Positions 47,673 through 56,605 of a stretch of 64,000 nt of DNA are shown piece by piece (position 1 is the first letter of the stretch; the number at the start of each line of letters is the position of its first letter). The notes beneath the pieces were generated by a model that saw nothing but the letters and a program-made list of their open reading frames with translations, was not told the origin of the DNA and made no database searches. The DNA is from Terebella lapidaria (taxonomy: Eukaryota; Annelida; Polychaeta; Terebellida; Terebellidae). The DNA is taken from the NCBI GenBank assembly GCA_949152475.1, contig OX424567.1:30281402-30345401 (forward strand), written 5' to 3'. The position numbers and the translations under genes are program-made.

Positions 47673-47940
47673 AGTCATTAGTCACTACGATGATACATTT
47701 ACAATTACATGCATAACAATGAATGGAATGAAAGATATGGAATGTATGAACAAAACTCCTCGACGTTTCATAGTGAAACGGAAACTAAAACTTTAAGAGT
47801 CCAATGAACTGAAAAGAAAAGTTTGAATTAACCTTAACTAATTACATGTATAAAACTAAACTGCCGTGGCTAGGATATAATGATGATATGTACAACTATT
47901 TACAACATATATATATATATACCGTGACCAGGATTGTTTG
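47673..47940. other. AT-rich junction between left arm and ORF3
   Basis: About 260 bp free of the GGGTCG motif and unlike the corresponding LTR part. It ends in a (TA)n run and 'GTGACCAGGAT' (47924-47934), nine bases of which (GACCAGGAT) also occur in the PBS at the right end. It may be the diverged remainder of a plus-oriented LTR. Confidence 0.4.
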
Positions 47941-47991
47941 GTCAACTCTGGGCCGCATCAAAAGGGGGGCCGAACAGTTCAGGGTCGAATC

Positions 47992-48714
47992 TTATTTCCT
48001 CTCCCGTCCACGTTTGCCAGCGGGAGGGGGCTGGGCCGCAGGAGACGCCTGACGCATCAAGGTGAGTTGTTCGTCCGGAGGGAGCTTTGGCAATATGGCG
48101 ACAATGGTGGCCAAGAGGTCCTCCGGAATGGCCGCTGTAGTTGGGGTCGACGAAGCCGCAGCTTGTGGTTCGGCCGGGGTCGAAGTAGTGCGGAGTTGTT
48201 CGACCTCCTGCCGAAGATCTGTCACTTGACTCTCTAGTTGCGTGACTCTAGCGCGCAGGCGTCGATTTTCCTCCGACAAGTCGTCCGGAAATGTGGGTTG
48301 GTGACGCTCATGTAGCGAACCCATGGCGAAGCCCACTGAAAGGCCGTTGTATTCAGCTTGCCGGATGTGATGGTCCATGGCCGACACGTACTCCCGCCGA
48401 ATGAGTTGCAGATACTGCTGGGCCATGTCGTCGGCTCGCGCCAGTGCCACAGTTGGAAGATGCTCTTCCGCTTCCGAAGGCAAGAGCAAGGGGTCGGCAC
48501 TGTGCATGACTTGATTGAGGCGATCGATCCAAAAATCGTCGTGATGGCCGATCAAGTTTGGAAGCCTCCGGGCGTCCTCGTCCCGATCGGGGTTTTGCAG
48601 GGTCGGGTTTTGGCCTGGCAGGGCCTGTAGGCCGGGCAATGTTCGTGTCGACAGCCGGCTCCCATGTTGCCGCAAGAACTGGTAGTCAGCGGCAAATTCT
48701 CCCGATCCGTGCAA
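47992..48714 (-). CDS. ORF3, C-terminal part: leucine-zipper protein
   Basis: The 240-codon frame overlaps the end of the 48686-50638 frame and most likely continues the same protein after a +1 step at about 48.7 kb. Residues about 145-178 form a coiled coil with leucines at exact heptad spacing (LRARVTQ LESQVTD LRQEVEQ L), preceded by 'EENRR'. The rest holds a helical, acidic section (FWIDRLNQVMHSADPLLL...) and a Pro/Ala-rich stretch; the end 'KRGRERK' is a possible nuclear-localisation or nucleic-acid-binding tail. There is no membrane segment or signal peptide, so it is not an Env-like protein. Function unknown; dimerisation is inferred from the zipper. Confidence 0.65.
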   Translation of the reverse strand: MHGSGEFAADYQFLRQHGSRLSTRTLPGLQALPGQNPTLQNPDRDEDARRLPNLIGHHDDFWIDRLNQVMHSADPLLLPSEAEEHLPTVALARADDMAQQYLQLIRREYVSAMDHHIRQAEYNGLSVGFAMGSLHERHQPTFPDDLSEENRRLRARVTQLESQVTDLRQEVEQLRTTSTPAEPQAAASSTPTTAAIPEDLLATIVAILPKLPPDEQLTLMRQASPAAQPPPAGKRGRERK

Positions 48715-50638
48715 GGGAAGGAGGCAGCGGGGTAGCCTCCACCATCCTTCTGGACGGTGTGGTCGACTCTCTCGGGGCCGGTGGATTTACTGGGGTCGAA
48801 AGTTCGGGCGAATCTGTCGCGATCTCCCTTAGAGGAGGCGGCAGGTCGGGTTCCTCACCGAGAGGTTGAGTCGTCTGAGCGGGAGTCAGCATGGGCTCCG
48901 CGAGCTTCTTCTCCAAAGGTGGGAACTCCTCTGGCGGGGGAACTAGTCCCTCTCGAACCCTGTAATCGGTCACATTAGAGGCCGTGGGTCGTTCCACTAT
49001 CATCCGCCGTGGAATGACATCCGAAGGTCGGGTTTGTGTCGGGGCCGAACTTGACGTCGTGGTAGCCGAAGATACCGTCGTCGAAGACACGACAGCCGCG
49101 AATGTCGTGGATCCGCTAGAAGCCGTCGTCGTTGGTGCCGTCACCGGAACCTCTTCAGCCATTTTTACCGAAGTGGTCTGGTATGTAATGGGCCGGACGA
49201 AAAATATAGTGCTGGGCCGACGTACACGTACCCACGTGTTCATTGTCTCTATATCGCTCACCATGCGAGCGAGCCGAACTTCGTCCGCCGGCGTCGTCGC
49301 CCGATTATACTCCAAGCGACGGAGAACCTGTTGGACTTCAGGGGCCGAATTTGGTGGGTACTGGTCGAAAAGTTCCGGGGCCATATGCCAGATCCCAAAA
49401 GTCAAGACGGTGTTGACATCTCTCCTGAAGATGGGAATATTAGCCGGAACTCGAGGGGGCCGATAATTGGGATTCGGCTGCATGTCGACTCTGCAGCGCA
49501 GCGCGAACCTTACCAGCATGGGGCCGGTTGCCGTGAGCCTTCCTTCGTAGTAAAACGGGAAGGACGTGACATGTAGCGGGGTCGACTGCGAAAGATGCTG
49601 AAACATCTCCTCCTGGGCCAGGGTGATGAAGCCGTCACGAGCCGGACATACGAAAAATCGCAGGAACGGGAAATGATACGCTAGAACGTGTGCGTCTAGC
49701 GTCTGGGCCAAACGGAAGGGTCCCCGACGTGGCACGGTAGACCACCGTCGCTCTCCTTCTCCTTCCTCCTCACCAATGCAGAACGGACACGCGTATTGTC
49801 CGTCCTCACGCTGAATCGGGGCCAGTGTCAGGATATTACCCTCCGACAGGGTTGACGGCTCGTCGAAGTTATGGGCGTGCCCATAACCCACACTCCGGTT
49901 CCGTCTGCTGAGTGGAACTTGAGTCCAGTCTATTGGCCGAGTACCGTATGGCGTTATCGGTGGTGGTACCAGCGCCATTAGTTCCGCTACTTGTCGGCGG
50001 AATGTCGAAGTCGGGGCCGAAGATCCGGAGCTGCTCCGGGATGAATCGCTAGAAGTAGAGCTAGCACCTGTGCCCTGTCTCCTCTTCATATTGGTATACG
50101 CGCGCTTGGTGGGCGAGCGCGTTACCTTGGGCCGAACAACTGCAGAACTGGTCGCAGGTGATGTCGGGACCGGCGCGATCGGGGCGATCGCGTGTGGGGC
50201 CGAGCTGGGCTGTCGAGCTGCAGCGGCCGCTTGTTGAGCCTCCTCGGCTGCTTTCCGGGCCTCAATGGCTTGGCGAACAATACTCCCGCCTTTCTCGAGT
50301 AGGCGGAAGCGCTCAGGGTCGGTCGAAAAGGGATCGTCCTGGGTCGGGCTAGGCGTGTGGCGCACTCCTCTTTGCGCCAACTTATCCCGTACCGTTTTGG
50401 GTCGAGCGCTGGCCTCCGATCCACTTGCCGTGTCGCTGAGCGTAACTGGGTCGAGCTGCTCAGGCTGCGAGTCGGGGCCGGACGAAGATTCGTTGTCGGG
50501 GACGATTATGGGATGATCCGATTCATCCCCGGTGTCGACTACTTGAACGGTGATGTTCTCGCCATCCAACTTGACCGTGCGGGGCCGATTTTCATCTGGG
50601 TCGCCTTTATCCCGGTCATCCCCGGGTTTGTCAGCCAT
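48686..50638 (-). CDS. ORF3, N-terminal part: large non-Env protein with a zinc-finger-like segment
   Basis: 650 codons from an ATG at 50638 (MADKPGDDRDKGDPDENRP). N-terminal third: acidic, then Ala/Gln-rich helix (EARKAAEEAQQAAAAARQ) and Ser-rich linker. Middle: a globular part with 'YACPFCIGEEE' and, about 30 residues on, 'LDAHVLAYHFPFLRFFVCPA', giving C-x2-C ... H-x4-H (about residues 286-322), followed by 'FQHLSQSTPLHVTSFPFYYE' and 'RVDMQPNPNY'. C-terminal third: Ser/Thr/Pro-rich low complexity. Not recognised as any standard retroelement protein; gypsy-type elements with a third ORF usually carry env or a nucleic-acid-binding protein. Separated from pol by 1.44 kb, so it probably needs its own transcript, splicing or internal translation start. 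Confidence 0.7.
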   Translation of the reverse strand: MADKPGDDRDKGDPDENRPRTVKLDGENITVQVVDTGDESDHPIIVPDNESSSGPDSQPEQLDPVTLSDTASGSEASARPKTVRDKLAQRGVRHTPSPTQDDPFSTDPERFRLLEKGGSIVRQAIEARKAAEEAQQAAAAARQPSSAPHAIAPIAPVPTSPATSSAVVRPKVTRSPTKRAYTNMKRRQGTGASSTSSDSSRSSSGSSAPTSTFRRQVAELMALVPPPITPYGTRPIDWTQVPLSRRNRSVGYGHAHNFDEPSTLSEGNILTLAPIQREDGQYACPFCIGEEEGEGERRWSTVPRRGPFRLAQTLDAHVLAYHFPFLRFFVCPARDGFITLAQEEMFQHLSQSTPLHVTSFPFYYEGRLTATGPMLVRFALRCRVDMQPNPNYRPPRVPANIPIFRRDVNTVLTFGIWHMAPELFDQYPPNSAPEVQQVLRRLEYNRATTPADEVRLARMVSDIETMNTWVRVRRPSTIFFVRPITYQTTSVKMAEEVPVTAPTTTASSGSTTFAAVVSSTTVSSATTTSSSAPTQTRPSDVIPRRMIVERPTASNVTDYRVREGLVPPPEEFPPLEKKLAEPMLTPAQTTQPLGEEPDLPPPLREIATDSPELSTPVNPPAPRESTTPSRRMVEATPLPPSLARIGRICR

Positions 50639-52078
50639 GCTGACGGGCCGAAATTAAGTCGGAGTACTTCCTAAGTACTGACTAGGCTGGTTGTAACAGA
50701 GTCCGGATTTCTTCAAAACCAGCCTAGTTCAAATGCCGATAATCAAAGCCGAAGTCTTGCGACCAGGATTTAAACAATGTCAAAGTTTATAGGCCGACAA
50801 TATTATTCACTTTTGCAGTGTTTTTATAGCAATAGTCCGTATTCCAGTATATCCGAAACTTTAGTACCGTCCTTCTCCTCTAAAGTCTCAGACGCAAATG
50901 ACCTGATTGCCGCTAATCTTCACTGCCGTACACAAAGATGCTGACAGCATCTCAATTCTTAGAACTGGGTCGGGGGGCGCTCTCTATCTGTATAGAAAAC
51001 GTCTTTATGCTATGTATCATTGTTCCAAGCGTACACACAGCGAGGCGGGGCCGTCGTCAAGGAAACGCAGAGCGATCCTTCTCTGACCTCTTGGGTCAGT
51101 CCATTACGACAGTAGGGGTGTCCTCACACTGTCCAGATTTCCGTATGTCCATCTGCCGTCCCCTGGATAACTCGTTCCGAAACATTGTCTATTTTGTACT
51201 AATCGACTGTTCGAATTACTGGGCTCTTTTTGGCCGACGACTCACTATTGTCTTTATCAGGGGAGATTTCACGTGGGTGCTGTAAACAGCCAAAATGTTT
51301 ATTTGCGCTCGTGCGTGCCTTGTGAACTAAACAGTTTATCATTCCTTCTCCCACAAGTTAGCGCACAATAAACTACGGGGTCGAGTTGCTGTTTCACAGA
51401 CGACACACAGTTATTAAAGGCTGAGATATGAATATCAATCACTCACAGGGGTGGACATCGTTCCATTCATTTTCAGGAAGTTCACAAGACGACGGGGCCG
51501 CAAATATTGTAGGGGTCGAAATTGCAATGAACTGGGTCGGTCACACCGCGGCGCTTTGAATATTTTGGGTGATGAATTTGGTGACAGGCCGCATCTTGGC
51601 ATGATAGCTATGTAGTGACTGGTTCCCGTACCACTGGGCCGTACCTCCGAATATTACATGGAGTGAGTAGAGGCTCTGTCGACGCATACTCCAGAACGAA
51701 TCACACTATCACCTCTTCGACAACTAAGTGGCCTTACTCACGGTGTGACTAGTTATTATCCTCTTCGGCTGGCACATGGATTGAAGCTTTACATGATAAT
51801 CTTAGTCATTGCGTAACATACGCCTTGATCAATGGTACATGTTATACGGGGTCGAAACACATATCATAATGCAACCAATTTTTCACCAGCATCATAATTA
51901 TAATATCATCTCTAGTGTGTATATATATCGAATTTGCCTCACTGACATTTTGTACATATTAAATGCATATATTGTTATTGTAATATAATATATTATTGTA
52001 GGGACAGACATGATATCATAGTCCATTAGACATGCATAATTCATCATCAATGGTATCAATCAGATAACAAGGCCGGGG
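50639..52078 (-). other. 1.44-kb spacer between pol and ORF3
   Basis: No convincing ORF on either strand (the plus 50938-51285 frame lacks any motif). It still contains the strand-specific motifs (about ten, for example at 50991, 51054, 51375, 51495, 51518, 51535, 51849), hairpins next to ORF3, and AT-rich sequence with TATA-like runs around 51.92-52.0 kb in the pol-proximal part, which could hold a subgenomic promoter or splice signals. Confidence 0.6.
50664..50728 (-). promoter_or_regulatory. Two perfect hairpins just upstream of the ORF3 start
   Basis: ACTAGGCTGGTT (50681-50692) pairs perfectly with AACCAGCCTAGT (50717-50728) across a 24-base loop, and AGTACTT with AAGTACT (50663-50679) across a 3-base loop. 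They lie 25-90 bases upstream of the ORF3 ATG on the sense strand. Role unknown: RNA leader structure or protein-binding palindromes are both possible. Confidence 0.6.
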
Positions 52079-53614
52079 TTATCTGTATCGGGCCGGTTTG
52101 CGTGCGTTGCGTCTGGGTCGATTTGGTCGTGCAGGCGGGGGCGTAGCCTCGCTTGTCTCAGGGTCGGAAGATACCACAGGCTTTTGCCTGCGCGTCTTGC
52201 GTGCCGGTTTTGGAGTGTCGGAACTTGATCTGTGTGATCTTTTCCGTTGCCGATGTCGACTTGAGCCGGATGAGGTCGGAGATCGCGGTTGGCGATTCTG
52301 GGTCGTTAGTGAATCAGACTCAGCAGTTTGGTCTGAATCGGTATGCCGATCTTGCACTGTTACCTCCCAAGGATAGTAGAACTCTTTGAGAAGTCCCATG
52401 GGGTCGGGCGACTGTTCTGGGTCGGAGTGACTTGACGACGTTGTGGGTCGTACAGGGTCGGAGTAAATGTGGGCCGCTTGGTTGTCACCTTCGTATGGCT
52501 TGAGCACATCCAGATGAACCACACGAGTGTTCCGAGGATTGGAAACCAGGGCGATTCGGTAATCAACCTCGGTTACACGGTCGATGATCCTCCAGGGACC
52601 AGTCCAGGGCCGAGCGAACTTATTATTCTGCGTGAGTGGCAGATAATAATACCGGACCAGTTCGCCTGGTTGAAACTGGGGTCGTGGTTTTGCGTGGGCG
52701 TCATAACCCATCTTTTGCCGAATTGCCGCTTTTTCGAGATGGTTTTGGGCGAAACCGTGGGCCGTCCTGATGGCTTGCCGCAAATACTCCACATACTCCG
52801 GACCACACGGAGGTAAAGGCTCAGGGTCGTAAGTCGGGAACATGAGGTCGACTGGCAAGTTACACTCGTGTCCGTACACCATCAGATGCGGGGTGCATCC
52901 CGTGGACGAGTGTACTGAGGTTCGGTAGGCCATTAACACATATGGCAAGTGCAAGTCCCAATCGTTTGCACGATCGCTGACGAACGCACTCAGCATGTTG
53001 AGCAATGTCCTGTTGAATCGCTCAACTTGGCCGTCGCTCTGAGGTCGATATGGGGTCGTACGAATCTTTTTAGTGCCCAGTAGACGCACAACATGCCGGA
53101 ACAGGGACGACTCAAACTCAGTACCTTGATCGCTATGGATCGCTTTGGGGACACCGTGGTAGACTATCCACCGATTCACCAGGGTGTCGGCAACATTTTT
53201 GGCCGTATGTCGCCGTAGCGGAAAAGCGTCAGTGTACTTCGTAAAGTAGTCCGACACGACCAGGACATACCGATGGCCTCTTCCCGTGACCTTGTGGGTG
53301 TCGAGGATGTCCATCGCTATTCTGTCGAACGGCGCTCCTGTCGGTAGCTGTGTCAGGGGCGATCTTTTTGGGGCCGGTTTACCCTTGCGGGTCACACATT
53401 GCGGGCAGCGGGCACACCAGCGGGCGACGTCCAACGCCAAGCCGGGCCAGTAGAATCGGCGCCTGACTCTCTCGATGGTACGCTGTATGCCGAGATGTCC
53501 GACAATCTTTAGGTCGTGTAGTTGGTGCAGAACTTGTGTCCTGAGTGCTACGGGGAGCACGGTTTGCACCACAGGCCGTCCGGCGGGGTCGGGTTTTATA
53601 TGTCGAACCAGCAC
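52079..53614 (-). CDS. Integrase (Ty3/gypsy pol, C-terminal part)
   Basis: 511 codons. N-terminal HHCC zinc domain about residues 29-75 (LHQLHDLKIVGHLG ... CARCPQC). Catalytic DDE core: Asp in 'IAMDILDTHK' (about 101), Asp in 'HSDQGTEF' (about 161), Glu in 'SDGQVERFNRTL' (about 198). A GPY/F-like module follows (PWTGPWRIIDRVTEVDYRIA). The C-terminal 120 residues are Ser/Pro/Arg-rich with a basic end (RPNRPRRNARKPARYR). No chromodomain. It inserts the reverse-transcribed DNA into the host genome. All catalytic residues are present. It is out of frame with the upstream RT-RNase H frame, overlapping it at 53596-53614; a one-base loss near there would explain the break. Confidence 0.93.
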   Translation of the reverse strand: MLVRHIKPDPAGRPVVQTVLPVALRTQVLHQLHDLKIVGHLGIQRTIERVRRRFYWPGLALDVARWCARCPQCVTRKGKPAPKRSPLTQLPTGAPFDRIAMDILDTHKVTGRGHRYVLVVSDYFTKYTDAFPLRRHTAKNVADTLVNRWIVYHGVPKAIHSDQGTEFESSLFRHVVRLLGTKKIRTTPYRPQSDGQVERFNRTLLNMLSAFVSDRANDWDLHLPYVLMAYRTSVHSSTGCTPHLMVYGHECNLPVDLMFPTYDPEPLPPCGPEYVEYLRQAIRTAHGFAQNHLEKAAIRQKMGYDAHAKPRPQFQPGELVRYYYLPLTQNNKFARPWTGPWRIIDRVTEVDYRIALVSNPRNTRVVHLDVLKPYEGDNQAAHIYSDPVRPTTSSSHSDPEQSPDPMGLLKEFYYPWEVTVQDRHTDSDQTAESDSLTTQNRQPRSPTSSGSSRHRQRKRSHRSSSDTPKPARKTRRQKPVVSSDPETSEATPPPARPNRPRRNARKPARYR

Positions 53615-55728
53615 TCGTCTTGTAGCGCCAGGAGGTTCCAGCGGGAAACAAGTGTCTTTACCTCCTCTCCTTGGCGGGCGACTTCTCTAGAGTCAGGCTT
53701 GGTGCCGGCTAACATCCATTGCCGCACTTTTCCAACGCTGGGGTCGGCTTGCTGTGCCGCGACAATGTCCTGGGTCGAATAGTCCGAAAGCCACTTTTGT
53801 CCATCAAGTGTGGCGTCCAAAGCACGGACTCGAACAACTTGGCGTGCCGAAACTAGTTGGGGCAAGACCGGTGATGTCATAGAATCACTGTCCAGGAGGT
53901 CTGCCCTTGTCTGGGTCGGAACAATGGCGATCCGACGAACTGGAAGCTCTCCGGAACTTGTTTCGGGGTCGGTCGGAGGTGTGACGAGTCGTCCGGGACA
54001 GTCTTGGTGTTTACAACTGTGGCACCGTGACAGGCCGTCGGCGTTACCGCGTAGTTTTCCGGGTCGATGCTCTATCCGAAAGTCATACTGCTGTAGTTTG
54101 GCGAGCCACCTAGCGAGCATGCCGTCGGCGTCGCTGTAGTTTTTCAGCCACCTCAGCGAGCTAGGGTCGGTCCGGAAGAGGAATTTCCTGCCCCAGAGGT
54201 AATGCCGATAGTGCTGCACCATCTCCACTACTGCCAGCAGTTCCCGACAGGTGGTGCAATAGTTCCGTTGGGTTCGGGAAAGGGTTTTACTGGCGAACCC
54301 GACGGGGATCTCCTTCCCGTTAACCCTTTGCGAGAGGGCACCTCCTACAGCAAAGCCGCTTGCATCCGTGTCGAGGATGAAGTAGTCGTCCGGATTCTGG
54401 GTCGGATGAGCGAGCTTTGGCGCCTTGATGAGGGCGTCGCGGAGTCGCTGGAAAGCTCGTCGCTGGGCCGGTCCCCAAGTGAAGTGGCATTTACCTCGGG
54501 TAAGCGCTACGAGAGGTTCAGCGATCTCAGCGTAGTCCTTGATGAATCGCCTGTGATAGTTGGCGAAGCCACGGAAAGCCCTGACGTCGGTGATCTCGCA
54601 CGGGGTCGGCCATTCCCTGATGGCTTTGACTTTGTTGGGGTCGACTCGAATTCCTTGGCCGCTCACTATGAACCCTAAGTACAAGATTTCCCGTTGGAAC
54701 AACTCGCACTTCTTGGGCTGAAATTTCAGGCCTGCCGATCTGATCCGATCCAGGACCGCTTCCAAGTTTGCGAGTGCCTGATCGAATGTTCTGCCGTAAG
54801 CTATCACGTCGTCGAGATAGCACATACACCGGGTCCACAAGTAACCACGGAGTATGGTCTCCATAAGCCGTTCGAAGGTTGCCGGGGTGTTGCTAAGGCC
54901 GAATGGCATGACCTTAAACTGATAGAGTCCCTTCCTTGTGGCGAAGGCAGTCTTCGGTCTGTCGCTAGGGTCGACTTCGACCTGCCAGTAGCCGGAGGCT
55001 AGGTCTAGGGCCGAAAAGTAGTTGGCGCCTGCCAGGGCGTCATGAGTGTCCTGAATGTTGGGCAGGGGATACGAGTCCTTGCGGGTGACGTCATTCAGGA
55101 GCCGATAGTCGACGCAAAATCTCACTTGGCCGTTCTTTTTACGCACGAGCACCACCTGTGCGCTCCAGGGCGAATCCGATGGCTCAATGCACCCCAAGCG
55201 GAGCATCTTGTCGACCTCCTCGTCGATGATGCTTTGCTGCGCCTGAGGGACGCGTCGCTGTCGTTGCCGAATCGGGGCCGTGTTGCCAGTGATTCTATGC
55301 TGGACGACTTGGGTCCGTCCCAGTTGGCCGTCTGGGTGCATGAACGTGTCCTGGTATTGGTGAACCAGGTTGGCGCAACGCCGGTGCTGCTCCGGCGCTA
55401 ATCCGGCGCGATCCACCATCTCTTGTAGATGTGGCGGTAGGTCGCGGTAGTGGCTGGCGTCTACCGTGGCTGGGTCGGGCTCCTCTCCGGGTCGTGGTAG
55501 AGCTCCGACGAAGCTCTCGACAGGACTGGCTATTGCAACGGGGTCGGAGCGGGTAAGCGTAATGCCGGTATCTGCTGGATTGACTACCAACACTTTTACG
55601 CATTGCCGATTCAGGGTCGTAAGTGTTCTCCCCATGATGAGGTCAGTTTCCTCGGGTAAGGCCGTTAGTGGTTGGATTATCCGCGGGTGTCGACGGACTC
55701 GAACTCGGGAAGTTGGAACCAGTTCCAC
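53596..55728 (-). CDS. Reverse transcriptase and RNase H (Ty3/gypsy pol)
   Basis: 710 codons; the frame is open further upstream than 55728, where it overlaps the end of the protease frame. RT domain about residues 150-320: 'IEPSDSPWSAQVVLVRKKNG', 'FCVDYRLLN', 'FSALDLASGYWQ', 'FGLSNTPATFERLM' and catalytic 'CYLDDVIAYG' (about 304). RNase H about 440-570 with 'ILDTDASGFAVGGALSQ', 'ELLAVVEMVQHYRHYLWG' and 'NADGLSR'. The usual TDH of this family reads 'RTDPSSLRWL', a possible damaging change. Then 'PTQTRADLLDSDS' linker and the start of the integrase region. It copies the RNA genome into DNA in the Gag particle. Confidence 0.93.
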   Translation of the reverse strand: MELVPTSRVRVRRHPRIIQPLTALPEETDLIMGRTLTTLNRQCVKVLVVNPADTGITLTRSDPVAIASPVESFVGALPRPGEEPDPATVDASHYRDLPPHLQEMVDRAGLAPEQHRRCANLVHQYQDTFMHPDGQLGRTQVVQHRITGNTAPIRQRQRRVPQAQQSIIDEEVDKMLRLGCIEPSDSPWSAQVVLVRKKNGQVRFCVDYRLLNDVTRKDSYPLPNIQDTHDALAGANYFSALDLASGYWQVEVDPSDRPKTAFATRKGLYQFKVMPFGLSNTPATFERLMETILRGYLWTRCMCYLDDVIAYGRTFDQALANLEAVLDRIRSAGLKFQPKKCELFQREILYLGFIVSGQGIRVDPNKVKAIREWPTPCEITDVRAFRGFANYHRRFIKDYAEIAEPLVALTRGKCHFTWGPAQRRAFQRLRDALIKAPKLAHPTQNPDDYFILDTDASGFAVGGALSQRVNGKEIPVGFASKTLSRTQRNYCTTCRELLAVVEMVQHYRHYLWGRKFLFRTDPSSLRWLKNYSDADGMLARWLAKLQQYDFRIEHRPGKLRGNADGLSRCHSCKHQDCPGRLVTPPTDPETSSGELPVRRIAIVPTQTRADLLDSDSMTSPVLPQLVSARQVVRVRALDATLDGQKWLSDYSTQDIVAAQQADPSVGKVRQWMLAGTKPDSREVARQGEEVKTLVSRWNLLALQDECWFDI

Positions 55729-56015
55729 TATCGCTTCGCTGCGTGCAGGGACGTGACTGCTCGGCGCACAGCCATTCTAACAACATTGGCTTCAATGTCC
55801 TTGTGCGCGAACATGATCTCCTTGAAGACCTGTATGGTCCCCTCGCCATAGTTCACCACAGAATGAGCTTGCCGAAAGAAGTTCATTCCTAAAATCATGC
55901 CGTCATGTATGTCAGCCACACAAAATGTTACGACCATATGGTTGGTTCCGACCTGGATCGGAAGGTCGACTATTCCATCGATGGGGCTCGACTGTCCGTT
56001 AATGTCACAAATCAT
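55728..56015 (-). CDS. Aspartic protease, C-terminal half (frame fragment)
   Basis: 95 codons containing 'VVTFCVADIHDGMILGMNFF', matching the second structural loop of retropepsins (hydrophobic-hydrophobic-Gly), and leading into the linker before RT. It is offset by one base from the upstream fragment that holds the catalytic Asp and by one base from the RT frame. As read the protease is split, so a working polyprotein cannot be made from this copy without frameshifting. Confidence 0.75.
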   Translation of the reverse strand: MICDINGQSSPIDGIVDLPIQVGTNHMVVTFCVADIHDGMILGMNFFRQAHSVVNYGEGTIQVFKEIMFAHKDIEANVVRMAVRRAVTSLHAAKR

Positions 56016-56605
56016 GCCGAAGTGGGTCGTAGTTGCCGTTGGTCGGCGGGAACATGCCGGAGCTGGTCGCGACGGAGCAAGGAGATTTGCGCTCCGGAAT
56101 CGAGTACAGCCTGCATTGTCTTTTCACCAACATGTACTGGCAACTTCCAGCATTTGTGATTTGTGGCGCTGGAGTTGTTGATGACGGGCGGAATTTCTGG
56201 GTCGTCTGGCGGCGGCTTGAAGAGCGTGTGAAGAGGCGGTAGCTTGGATTCCGGTCCGCTCGGAAAGGCGTAAAATCCTCCATCGTCGGAGATCCATTCC
56301 ACCTCGGACATGCTGTCGGTTCCGGTGCCGTTGGCGGTCGGGGGCGACACCCCTTCAGGATGATGGTTCCCACGTGGAGGTCGCTGCGGACGTGGTGCGG
56401 ACACCTCTTCCTGACGAGAAGCCGGCGCTGGGGCCGTTGGATGACACTTGGTGCACACCCCTTCAGAGAACTGAGGTGTGAGCTGGGCCGGCTGCGGGGT
56501 CGTTACTGGTGTCGATACCAGTGCGGTAGTCGTGGCAACCGCGGGTGTGGAGCGGGGAACATGGTTCTGTTGTCCGGAAGGTTCTTGCTCCTCAGTACCT
56601 TCCAC
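56012..56605 (-). CDS. Pol N-terminus with protease active site (frame fragment)
   Basis: 197 codons from just past the gag stop: a Pro/Thr/Gln-rich linker, then near the C-terminus 'EKTMQAVLDSGAQISLLRRD', the D-S/T-G retropepsin active site. The frame is open upstream of 56605 into the last 45 or so bases of gag, in the -1 frame relative to gag, the arrangement expected for a programmed -1 frameshift, although no standard XXXYYYZ heptamer was found in the overlap. The frame stops at 56012 right where the next fragment begins. Confidence 0.8.
   Translation of the reverse strand: MEGTEEQEPSGQQNHVPRSTPAVATTTALVSTPVTTPQPAQLTPQFSEGVCTKCHPTAPAPASRQEEVSAPRPQRPPRGNHHPEGVSPPTANGTGTDSMSEVEWISDDGGFYAFPSGPESKLPPLHTLFKPPPDDPEIPPVINNSSATNHKCWKLPVHVGEKTMQAVLDSGAQISLLRRDQLRHVPADQRQLRPTSA

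Noticed and set aside
48984-49466. Plus-strand ORFs of 100-160 codons opposite ORF3, gag and pol (also 54202-54678, 57828-58310, 58802-59293)
   Set aside because: Antisense shadows of GC-rich coding sequence; the minus-strand frames carry the recognised domains.
47992-50638. ORF3 as an envelope gene
   Set aside because: No signal peptide, transmembrane helix, furin-like site or Cys-rich ectodomain; it is rich in Pro/Ser/Thr with zinc-finger-like and zipper segments.
50938-51285. Plus-strand 115-codon ORF in the pol-ORF3 spacer
   Set aside because: Antisense to the element, no motif, and its length is expected by chance at this GC content.
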